64,000 nucleotides of DNA from VXOZ01 sp965220045 (GTDB lineage Bacteria > Chloroflexota > UBA11872 > VXOZ01): NCBI GenBank assembly GCA_965220045.1, contig OZ244803.1, forward strand, positions 2,046,001-2,110,000. The letters run 5' to 3'. The position numbers and the translations under genes are program-made. Under the pieces are notes generated by a model. That model worked only from the letters and a program-made list of their open reading frames with translations, searched no databases and was not told the DNA's origin. Every line of letters begins with the position of its first letter. Within the stretch, counting starts at the first letter, position 1. Below, piece after piece: positions 1 through 7,284 of the stretch.

Positions 1-57
1 GTCGAACCAACAACCGGCGACTGCACATCCACTCTTGAGAACGAACAGCACTTTGAC

Positions 58-1017
58 GTGTTGGTGGTTGGGAGCATAAACACGGACCTGGTTGTGCCAG
101 TCCCTACGCTCCCCCAGGCGGGCGAAACCGTGCTGGGCGGCGATTTGCGACACATCAGCGGCGGCAAGGGCGCCAATCAGGCAGTCGCGGCGGCCCGTTT
201 AGGCGCTCGTACCGCTTTGCTCGGTTGCGTCGGCGCTGACGAATTCGGCAGAGCACGCCTGCAAGATCTCAGGTCACACGGCGTGACCGTCGGCGGCGAA
301 CCTATCTGCCCAACGCTGCCGACCGGCGCGGCTCTCATTCTGGTCGATGAAGCGGGCGACAATGTCATAGCGGTGGCTCCCGGCGCCAATGCGGGGCTCA
401 AGCGGTCCCATATATTTGCCGCCGCCAAGCTTTTTCAGCGGAGCCGCGTTCTCGTCTGCCAGCTGGAAGTCCCACTGGATACGGTAAGTGCCGCCCTTGA
501 GCAAGCACACGAACACGGACGAACGACCATTCTGAATGCCGCGCCCGGCACCGTAGAGGCCGCCTCGCTGTTGGAAGTAACCGATGTGCTGGTGGCAAAC
601 CAAGCGGAGGCAGCCAGCCTGCTCGGCCATCCGGTAAAGTCGATAGCAGAAGCGAAGGCAGCCGCGGCAGAGCTCTGCGGCGCAGTGCGCGACGGGCTCG
701 TGCTTACGCTTGGCGCAGAAGGCAGCATCTTGGCGTCCCGCGACGGAGTGTTGCACGTCCCCGCCTGGCATGTGCCAACCGTTGACGCCACTGCCGCCGG
801 CGACTCATTTGTCGGCGCACTGGCGGCAGCGCTCTCACACGGGGAAGAACTAGCGACGGCCGCCCGCTATGCGACGGCGGCCGCCGCGATTACGGTCGGG
901 CGTTTTGGCGCGCAACCGTCGCTGCCAACCGATGAGGAAGTCGCTGCATTCCTTCAAGATCCGCCTGTTGCTGAATGTGCCGAAGACTGCCACGATAGGG
1001 TAAGCGGCAAGTCGTGA
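58..1017 (+). CDS. rbsK: Ribokinase-type PfkB sugar kinase
   Basis: ATP-dependent phosphorylation of ribose or a related sugar in the cytoplasm, feeding the pentose phosphate pool. The PfkB fold is clear: an N-terminal GSINTDLV sugar-binding strand (residues 5-12), GGKGANQA (35-42) and the C-terminal anion-hole/catalytic motif DATAAGD (243-249, base D249). Length of 319 aa is normal for ribokinase. The start is uncertain: GTG at 58 is the first start codon in the window, but the frame is open to base 1 and the preceding codons (His-Phe-Asp) would extend a typical ribokinase N-terminus, so the true start may lie upstream of the window. It is followed after 22 bp by a second PfkB kinase, suggesting one transcript. 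Exact substrate is not proven. Confidence 0.88.
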   Translation: MLVVGSINTDLVVPVPTLPQAGETVLGGDLRHISGGKGANQAVAAARLGARTALLGCVGADEFGRARLQDLRSHGVTVGGEPICPTLPTGAALILVDEAGDNVIAVAPGANAGLKRSHIFAAAKLFQRSRVLVCQLEVPLDTVSAALEQAHEHGRTTILNAAPGTVEAASLLEVTDVLVANQAEAASLLGHPVKSIAEAKAAAAELCGAVRDGLVLTLGAEGSILASRDGVLHVPAWHVPTVDATAAGDSFVGALAAALSHGEELATAARYATAAAAITVGRFGAQPSLPTDEEVAAFLQDPPVAECAEDCHDRVSGKS

Positions 1018-1039
1018 CCGTTCCGCCGGAGGGTCTCTC

Positions 1040-2044
1040 GTGACATCACCTGCATGGCAAGACGCCTTGGCACGCTTTACAGCGCAGCGCTTGCTCGTCA
1101 TCGGCGACATGGTCGCTGACGAGCACATCTTTACCCGCGCGAGCGGCATGTCCCGCGAGGCCCCCTTGCCGGTCTTGCAGTACGTTGACCGCAAGCTCGT
1201 TCCCGGCGGCGCTACCAACGTTGCCCGCAACGCCCGGGCCCTTGGTGCCGAAGTTTGGGTCTCTGGCGTGATCGGAGACGATGCTATTGGGCATGACTTG
1301 CGGCAAATGCTGGAGGACGATGGCATTGACTGCGGCGACTTGCTTGCGGACGATGGCCGAGCGACATCGACCAAGACCCGCATTTGGGCCGGCGGCGATC
1401 AACAGCCCGTGCAACAGCAAGTCTGCCGTTTGGATCGCGTCGGACGAGAGCCAAATTCGGCTGTGCTTTGCCGGCAGGTAAAGGCGGGACTGGAGACGCG
1501 CATTCCGCAGGTAGACGCCATCATCGTCGCGGACTACGAGATCAGCATGGTGGACGATGCCATCATCGAGTCTGTTCTGCAGTGTGCGCGCGCGGCACAG
1601 AAGCCGGTGACCGTCGATTCTCACGGCAACCTGACGCGGTTTCCAAGCGCCAACACCTTCACGCCGAACCAACCGGAAGTGGAGTTCACGCTGGGACGCA
1701 CCTTGGAAACGCGGGCAGAACTCGAAGAGGCCGGCGCGGCCTTGCTCGAAATGCTGCAGACCCAGGTGGTCCTCATCACGCGCGGCAGTGAGGGCATGTC
1801 GCTCTTTGCCGCTGGGGCCGCTCCCTGCCATATCCCGGCGTTGGGCGACGGCGGCATTGTCGACCCGACCGGCGCCGGAGACACAGTGTCAGCGGTCCTA
1901 ACGCTGGCGCTGCTTGCTGGCTTACCGCCGCCGCGCGCTGCTATGCTGGCGTCAGCGGCAGCGAGCGTCGTCGTGCGCAAAATTGGCGCCGCCGTGGCCA
2001 CTCCCGCTGAAATCCTGGCAGTTCTCGCATCCAAAAAAGTGTAG
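1040..2044 (+). CDS. RfaE1/HldA-type heptose 7-phosphate kinase (PfkB family)
   Basis: Predicted D-glycero-beta-D-manno-heptose 7-phosphate kinase, equivalent to the N-terminal domain of bifunctional HldE, an early step of ADP-heptose synthesis. PfkB features are visible: GGATNVARN (56-64) and DPTGAGD (275-281, catalytic D281). The segment ending APLPVLQ (41-47) is typical of RfaE1 rather than ribokinase. The GTG start at 1040 is preceded by GGAGGG at about 1028. The matching adenylyltransferase is the next gene (2311), 266 bp downstream, so the two HldE activities are split into separate genes. Whether the product serves LPS, an S-layer glycan or another polymer cannot be seen here. A generic sugar kinase is the alternative. 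Confidence 0.85.
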   Translation: MTSPAWQDALARFTAQRLLVIGDMVADEHIFTRASGMSREAPLPVLQYVDRKLVPGGATNVARNARALGAEVWVSGVIGDDAIGHDLRQMLEDDGIDCGDLLADDGRATSTKTRIWAGGDQQPVQQQVCRLDRVGREPNSAVLCRQVKAGLETRIPQVDAIIVADYEISMVDDAIIESVLQCARAAQKPVTVDSHGNLTRFPSANTFTPNQPEVEFTLGRTLETRAELEEAGAALLEMLQTQVVLITRGSEGMSLFAAGAAPCHIPALGDGGIVDPTGAGDTVSAVLTLALLAGLPPPRAAMLASAAASVVVRKIGAAVATPAEILAVLASKKV

Positions 2045-2300
2045 GGGCGTCCCTCGTGGGTAATGTTGTCGCATTAGAGTGGATGGCTTCAGTTTTCTCC
2101 GTTCGTGCTGAGGGCTGCGCGAAGCCCTTGTCGAAGCGCAAACGGAGCGTAGAAGTCCCAAAACCGACGATCTCGTGCCTAAGCCGTTCACCCTTCGACT
2201 TAGCTCAGGGCGAACGGCTCAGGCACGGGCTTTAATGCGACACCATTGACCCTCGTGGGCGCCCAAGGTCGTAGGGGCGTCCCTCGTGGGCGCCCGAGGT
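2041..2300. repeat. Composite intergenic repeat block
   Basis: The gap between the two heptose genes is made of repeats. The 20-mer starting GTAGGGGCGTCCCTCGTGGG occurs at 2041-2060 and again at 2271-2290, and CCTCGTGGGCGCCC(A/G)AGGTC occurs twice near 2250-2300. Inside lies an element (2068-2150) that recurs inverted at 36138-36236, followed by a copy of the CGTTCGCCCTGAGC-type palindrome (about 2186-2220). No coding potential is seen. Confidence 0.8.
2068..2150 (+). repeat. Dispersed element, short copy
   Basis: Begins GTCGCATTAGAGTGGATGGC and ends AACGGAGCGT. The partner copy lies 34 kb away in inverse orientation (36138-36236). A further trace of the same end (AAGCCCTAATGCTGTCGCA) is seen near 5132-5152. 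No ORF; probably a non-autonomous repeat. Confidence 0.85.
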
Positions 2301-2310
2301 CCAGCGCGTA

Positions 2311-2790
2311 ATGACGGCATCGAAAGTACTCACTGAAACAACGCTCGTAGACCGAGCCGGCACGTTACGGCAACAAGGCCGGTCGGTCGTATTCACCAAT
2401 GGCTGCTTCGATTTGATCCATCGCGGTCATGTCGAATACCTTGAGGCAGCGCGGGCGCTTGGCGATGTCCTGATAGTCGCAGTCAATAGCGATCGGTCTG
2501 TGCGAACGCTGAAAGGGCCCACTAGACCCATAACGCCGGCAGGTGATCGGGCCCATGTGTTGGCAGCGCTGGCGTGCGTCGACTACGTCGTCGAATTCGA
2601 TGACGACACCGCAGAGCGCATTGTGCAGCAGCTACGACCGGATGTTTATGTAAAGGGCGGTGATTACGCGCAAGCTGAGCCCGTGGAAGCCCCAATCGTC
2701 AGAGCCTATGGCGGCAGCGTGCGGATACTGCCCTTCACGTCCGGTTACAGCACGACGGACCTTGTACAGCGTATTATTGGTCAGTGCTGA
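2311..2790 (+). CDS. RfaE2/HldC-type heptose 1-phosphate adenylyltransferase
   Basis: Cytidylyltransferase-superfamily nucleotidyltransferase expected to convert heptose 1-phosphate and ATP to ADP-heptose. The diagnostic N-terminal motif TNGCFDLIHRGH (29-40) contains the HxGH nucleotide-binding signature (H37, H40), and VAVNSDRSVRTLKG (about 56-69) is characteristic of the RfaE2 branch. At 159 aa it has the normal length of the stand-alone domain. ATG at 2311 has only a weak ribosome-binding site and lies just after the repeat block. It pairs with the upstream RfaE1-type kinase. GMHB phosphatase and GmhA isomerase, needed to complete the route, are not in this window. Confidence 0.9.
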   Translation: MTASKVLTETTLVDRAGTLRQQGRSVVFTNGCFDLIHRGHVEYLEAARALGDVLIVAVNSDRSVRTLKGPTRPITPAGDRAHVLAALACVDYVVEFDDDTAERIVQQLRPDVYVKGGDYAQAEPVEAPIVRAYGGSVRILPFTSGYSTTDLVQRIIGQC

Positions 2791-2889
2791 GCAGTTTGAT
2801 ACCGCGCCCCCGCACCGGGGACGGGCTTTCGCGGGAACGACAGATCAAAGCAACCACTAACAGTTACCAATACAGGAGAAGATCACATC

Positions 2890-3342
2890 GTGGCGCAACG
2901 AACCCTTGTCATTATCAAGCCGGACGGCGTCCAACGCGGGCTTGTCGGAGAAATCCTGGGCCGCATTGAGCGGCGCGGCCTCAAGATTGTCGGCCTCAAG
3001 TTCATGGCGGTGGACAGGCCACTCGCGGAAACCCACTATGCGGTTCATAGAGACAAGCCGTTTTTCGCCGACCTTATCGAGTTCATAACCGCCGCTCCCG
3101 TCGTTTGCACCGTTATTGAAGGGCCCGAGGCAATTGCGGTCGTGCGGAATCTGGTGGGAGCCACGCGGTTCACTGAAGCTGAAGCCGGCTCGATACGGGG
3201 TGACTTCGCTCTAGATCTCACGATGAACCTCATTCACGCTTCAGACGCTCCCGATACCGCGGAGAAGGAGGTCGATCTCTTCTTCCAAGCGGATGAAATT
3301 GTCGAATACTCGCGTGACGGCGACCGTTGGGTTACGGGGTGA
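2890..3342 (+). CDS. ndk: Nucleoside diphosphate kinase
   Basis: Transfers the gamma-phosphate between nucleoside tri- and diphosphates through a phosphohistidine. The N-terminal TLVIIKPDGVQRG (5-17) with K10 and the active-site segment NLIHASD (113-119, phospho-acceptor H116) are present, as is IRGDFA (102-107). Length of 150 aa is typical. The GTG start at 2890 follows an AGGAGAA ribosome-binding site around 2873. The serine usually following the active-site His-x-Ser-Asp is replaced by Ala (SDA rather than SDS), a mild deviation seen in some bacterial Ndk. The downstream gene begins about 107 bp later. Confidence 0.95.
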   Translation: MAQRTLVIIKPDGVQRGLVGEILGRIERRGLKIVGLKFMAVDRPLAETHYAVHRDKPFFADLIEFITAAPVVCTVIEGPEAIAVVRNLVGATRFTEAEAGSIRGDFALDLTMNLIHASDAPDTAEKEVDLFFQADEIVEYSRDGDRWVTG

Positions 3343-3449
3343 AAACCGGTCCGCGGAGTTGAGTTTGCAGTCATACCCAATCTGACGTCGAGCCAAGGAA
3401 GGCCGTAGGTAGACAACAGTACTCAAGTGCAGAAGGGCGGGCACACAGC

Positions 3450-4862
3450 ATGAAAGACAACCGACCGAACATCATTCTCTACACCACAGACCAGCATCGG
3501 GGGGACCATCTCAGTATTGCCGGTCACCCGGTAATTGAAACGCCCAACGTGGACGCATTTGTCGAGCACGGCGCGTTCTTTCCCAACGCGTATACGGAGA
3601 TTCCTTCCACCACCGGCGCCCGGCGCTGCTTACACGGCGGCCAGCGCAGCTACGACTGCGGCCTGATCGGCTACGATGCCTCGGAGTGGCACGAGGCGAA
3701 TACGCTCGCGGCGGTGCTCGCCGACGCGGGCTATCACTGCATCAACGTGGGTTGGCGCAACATGCACCCGCGCCGCAAACTCTATGGCTTCCACACGGTA
3801 ATTCCCCATGAAATCCGTGAGGGCGCCGACGACTATTGGGACTGGCTCCGCCGGGAGCTTGGCCCGTACGCCCACGAGCGCATTGCGGGCTCCGATGCCA
3901 ACGGCTGGCTGGCCCGCCCCTGGGCCTACGATGAGCACTACCACTGCACGAATTGGACCGTGGACGTGACCATCGAGCAGATCTTCAAGCGCGATCCCAC
4001 CCGTCCCGTTTTTGTATGGTGCTCGCACCTTCGTCCCCACTCGCCCTACGACCCGCCGCAATTCTTCTGGGATATGTACATCAACCGGGAACTGCCGGAG
4101 GTTCCCGTGGGAGATTGGGCTGAGCGGTACAATGTGCCGCAGCCCGGCCTGCCGCGCCAAGCTTGGTACGGACGTCTGACAGAGGAGCAATTGCAGCGCA
4201 TGCGCGCCGCGTACATGGGCTGCATCACCCACATCGACTATCAGCTCGGCTATCTGCTGGAGATCGTGCAAGGAGAACTGGATCGCAACCTCATGATGGT
4301 CTTCACGGCCGACCACGGCGACATGATGGGCGACCACAATCTGCTGCGCAAGTCGTACGCCTATGAGGGTTCGGCACGAATTCCGTTCGTTGTCAAGTAT
4401 CCGAATAGCCTCGACGCGCCTTCCGGCACGTTCGAGCACCCGGTCGGCCTGCAGGACGTCATGCCGACGATTCTCGAGGGTACCGGCACGCCCATTCCCG
4501 ATTCCGTAACCGGTTCAAGCGTTCTGAAAGCGGCGCGCGGCGAGCCCTGGCGGGAATACGTCCATGGCGAGCACTCGCCCTGCTACAGCGAAGACAACGC
4601 AGTGCAGTATCTTACCGACGGCAAAGAAAAGTACCTTTGGTATCCGGTGCGGGGCGAGGAGCAGTTCTTCGATCTCGCCATCGACCGCCAGGAGCTGCAC
4701 GACAGGGCCAGCGATCCGGCCTATGCCGACCGCGTTTCGCTCTGGCGGAACCGGCTCATCGACTACCTGGGCGAGCGCGGCGATGGCTTCTCCGATGGGG
4801 AAAAGCTGCTTGAGCGTCCCGAAGGCTACGGGCCGGTCGCGGAGCAACCAGCGGCGGACTAA
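3450..4862 (+). CDS. Sulfatase/alkaline phosphatase superfamily hydrolase with Thr at the nucleophile position
   Basis: A 470-aa member of the arylsulfatase fold. The metal-binding N-terminal strand PNIILYTTDQHRGD (6-19; D14) and the second metal site TADHGDMMGDH (about 286-296; D288, H289) are clear. The usual formylglycine motif (C/S)xPSR with Gly six residues after the Arg is here S53-T-T-G-A-R58 ... G64. This places Thr54 where Cys or Ser should be and Gly/Ala in place of Pro/Ser. The enzyme therefore cannot be matured by the standard formylglycine-generating enzyme. It could act as a phosphodiesterase/phosphatase with a Thr nucleophile, or be a divergent sulfatase. No signal peptide, so probably cytoplasmic. 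Monocistronic in appearance; repeats follow it. Confidence 0.85.
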   Translation: MKDNRPNIILYTTDQHRGDHLSIAGHPVIETPNVDAFVEHGAFFPNAYTEIPSTTGARRCLHGGQRSYDCGLIGYDASEWHEANTLAAVLADAGYHCINVGWRNMHPRRKLYGFHTVIPHEIREGADDYWDWLRRELGPYAHERIAGSDANGWLARPWAYDEHYHCTNWTVDVTIEQIFKRDPTRPVFVWCSHLRPHSPYDPPQFFWDMYINRELPEVPVGDWAERYNVPQPGLPRQAWYGRLTEEQLQRMRAAYMGCITHIDYQLGYLLEIVQGELDRNLMMVFTADHGDMMGDHNLLRKSYAYEGSARIPFVVKYPNSLDAPSGTFEHPVGLQDVMPTILEGTGTPIPDSVTGSSVLKAARGEPWREYVHGEHSPCYSEDNAVQYLTDGKEKYLWYPVRGEEQFFDLAIDRQELHDRASDPAYADRVSLWRNRLIDYLGERGDGFSDGEKLLERPEGYGPVAEQPAAD

Positions 4863-5508
4863 GCGTTGTTTGCAAGAGGGCACTCGACAACGTCACCCGT
4901 TCGCCTTGAGCTTGTCGAAAGGTGAAGGATGAACGGCAATGCTGACGCATCAACTACAGTGCCATGGACCATGTCGCCCTTCGACAAGCTCAGGTCAGGC
5001 TCAAAGCGCCTCCACCTCCCGGTAGCGCAGGTTTGTAACCTGCGCCTGCTGGAATTTCAAGCCTCGTTTTTTCTCTTCTCTCGGGTGGCAACGTTGGAGA
5101 GTGCGCCCTGCGCTACATGCTCTGACGGGAGACAAGCCCTAATGCTGTCGCAATAAACTTCATGAAGAAAAACGCCGCGCCCCAGTACCTCGGCAGCGCA
5201 GGTTTGTAACCCCGTATCGCGTACGGGGCAGGCTCTGCGTCGCTGTAAGGTCAATCCTTTGCGTGTCCGTTTCTCTTTACTCCGGCGGGGGACAAGCCCC
5301 CGCGCTACTCTAGTGCAACAACATTGAGGATGAACGGATTCTCTATTCGCACATCCTCTAAGTGTGGAAAGTGCCGCACGGCGCTTCAGCGGTTCGGCAT
5401 CGCTGCGCGCGGGAAATCTCAGAACACCCAATCGGCTATACTTAGTTCGACCAGGGAGACATCACGGTACGGCGTACCGTTCCGTTTCTTTGCACGGAGG
5501 TCATCTAT
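4863..5508. repeat. Repeat-rich intergenic region
   Basis: Non-coding stretch holding several short palindromic repeats: the TTCGCCTTGAGCTTGTCGAA element at about 4899-4919, its inverse near 4979-4995, a perfect GCGCAGG-TTTGTAA-CCTGCGC palindrome at 5026-5046, a partial copy near 5196, and a GGCGGGGGACAAGCCCCCGC palindrome near 5284-5303. Short open frames here (for example from 5324) overlap the repeats and the start of hyuB and lack coding character. The hyuB promoter must lie near the 3' end. Confidence 0.75.
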
Positions 5509-7284
5509 ATGGCCGGCACAGCCGCATTCGATCCCATCACCTTTGAGGTCGTGCGCCACGCCCTCACCGAGGCGACGGAGGAAATGGCAATTGCCCTCCG
5601 GCGCAGCGCCTACTCCACCAATATCAAGACCCGCGCCGACTTCTCCTGTGCTTTCTTCGACCGCGATCTGAACGTCGTGGCCCAAGCCTTCTGCCAGGCC
5701 GTGCACCTCGGCTCATTGGTGCATCTGGTGCCAATTGCCGTACGTGAATACGGCCCGGAGAACATGGGTCCCGGCGACGCCGTACTCTGCAATGATCCCT
5801 ATCTCGGCGGCGTGCACTTGAACGACATCAGCTTGATTTCCCCGGTCTACTGCGATAGCGAGCTTTTTGGCTACGTGGCCAACATGGCGCACCACGTCGA
5901 CGTGGGCGGCGGCGCTCCCGCCAGCGTCGGCGCGTTCCGCGAGGTCTACCAAGAAGGCATCATCATCCCGCCAGTCAAACTGGTTGCGGGCGGTGAGATC
6001 GTCGAAGACATTTTTCGCCTCATCCTGGGACAGATCCGCTCGAAACGAGAGACTGCCGGCGATTTTCGCGCGCAGATGGCCGCCAACGCCACCGGCGCGC
6101 GCCGTTTGGCCGAGCTCACGCAGCAGACCGGCATTAACACGGTAAACCAGTACATCAAGGAACTCATGACCTACGCCGAACGGCGTACCCGCGCCGAAAT
6201 CGCCAAGCTGCCGCAGGGCGAATTCAGCGCGGAAGGCTACGTGGACAACGACGGTTACACTGACGAGCCGGTCCGACTCGTAGCCAAGGTTCGCATCGAC
6301 GATGGCGGCGTCCTCTTCGATCTCAACGGCAGCGACCCACAGCGCCGCGCGCCGGTGAACTCGACCTTTGCCCAGACCTTCTCCGCCTGCGCCTACAATT
6401 TGAAGACCCTCATGGACCCCGACATCCCACCCAACCAAGGGTTCTATCAAATGGTGCGCATCGACGCGCCGGAGGGCACGGTGGTCAACTGCAAGCCGCC
6501 CGCTCCTGTCGTCGGCGGTTGGGAGACCCACGCGCGCCTCAATGAGGTGATTTTCAAAGCGCTGGCACCCGTGCTGCCGGAACGCGTGCCGGCCGGCGGC
6601 AAAGCCATGCAGTGCCACGCCGGGTTTGGCGGCATCGATCCCCGCAACGGCGAGTATTACTGCTTTTTAGAAACTCTTGCCGGAGGGTACGGCGCCAGAC
6701 ACCAGAGCGACGGGCCGGACGCCGTGCAAACCCACGGCCAGAACACCGAAAACGCGCCTATCGAAGAGACGGAGCGTTACTATCCGGTGCGCATCTTGCG
6801 TTACGAGTTGGTGGACGATTCAGACGGCCCCGGCAAGTTTCGCGGCGGGCTGGGTCTGCGCCGCGACTACGTGTTTCTCGATCACGACGTTACCTTCACC
6901 GTGCTGGCGGATAGAGATAAGGCTGGTCCCTGGGGGCTATTTGGCGGCAAAGCCGGCCGTCAGGCCTACTATACCCACGACCACGACGGCGAAAGGGAAG
7001 TCTTGAGCTCCAAAACCACGGTGGACGTGCGCCCCGGTGAGACGATTCGCTATGAGACGTGCGGCGGCGGCGGCCACGGCCCGCCTTGGCAGCGCGACCC
7101 GGAGCGCGTGCTAAGCGACGTGCGCCAAGGGAAAGTTAGCCGTGAGCGTGCGCGTACGGCTTACGGTGTAGTCATCGATCCAGCGCGCATGGCAGTTGAC
7201 GACAGTGCCACGACGCAGTTACGCACCGCAATGCAGCGTCAAGGCTCGCACGATGACAGCGGTGAGACGGGAGTCGCACAGTGA
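5509..7284 (+). CDS. hyuB: Hydantoinase/oxoprolinase subunit B
   Basis: B subunit of an ATP-dependent hydantoinase (N-methylhydantoinase/5-oxoprolinase family), which with HyuA opens cyclic amides. At 591 aa it matches the family; the N-terminal FDPITFEVVRHAL (6-18), LCNDPYLGGVHLNDI (about 90-104) and MAHHVDVGGGAP (about 126-137) segments are diagnostic. ATG at 5509 is preceded by GGAGG at 5496-5500. Its stop overlaps the HyuA start by 4 bp (GTGA), indicating translational coupling. The order B then A is the reverse of many hyuA-hyuB operons. The neighbouring sarcosine-oxidase-like gene suggests a creatinine/N-methylhydantoin or related pathway. The substrate is not established. Confidence 0.93.
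   Translation: MAGTAAFDPITFEVVRHALTEATEEMAIALRRSAYSTNIKTRADFSCAFFDRDLNVVAQAFCQAVHLGSLVHLVPIAVREYGPENMGPGDAVLCNDPYLGGVHLNDISLISPVYCDSELFGYVANMAHHVDVGGGAPASVGAFREVYQEGIIIPPVKLVAGGEIVEDIFRLILGQIRSKRETAGDFRAQMAANATGARRLAELTQQTGINTVNQYIKELMTYAERRTRAEIAKLPQGEFSAEGYVDNDGYTDEPVRLVAKVRIDDGGVLFDLNGSDPQRRAPVNSTFAQTFSACAYNLKTLMDPDIPPNQGFYQMVRIDAPEGTVVNCKPPAPVVGGWETHARLNEVIFKALAPVLPERVPAGGKAMQCHAGFGGIDPRNGEYYCFLETLAGGYGARHQSDGPDAVQTHGQNTENAPIEETERYYPVRILRYELVDDSDGPGKFRGGLGLRRDYVFLDHDVTFTVLADRDKAGPWGLFGGKAGRQAYYTHDHDGEREVLSSKTTVDVRPGETIRYETCGGGGHGPPWQRDPERVLSDVRQGKVSRERARTAYGVVIDPARMAVDDSATTQLRTAMQRQGSHDDSGETGVAQ

Noticed and set aside
5324..5671. 115-aa frame before hyuB
   Set aside because: Overlaps the start of hyuB, which has a strong ribosome-binding site; no domain character.
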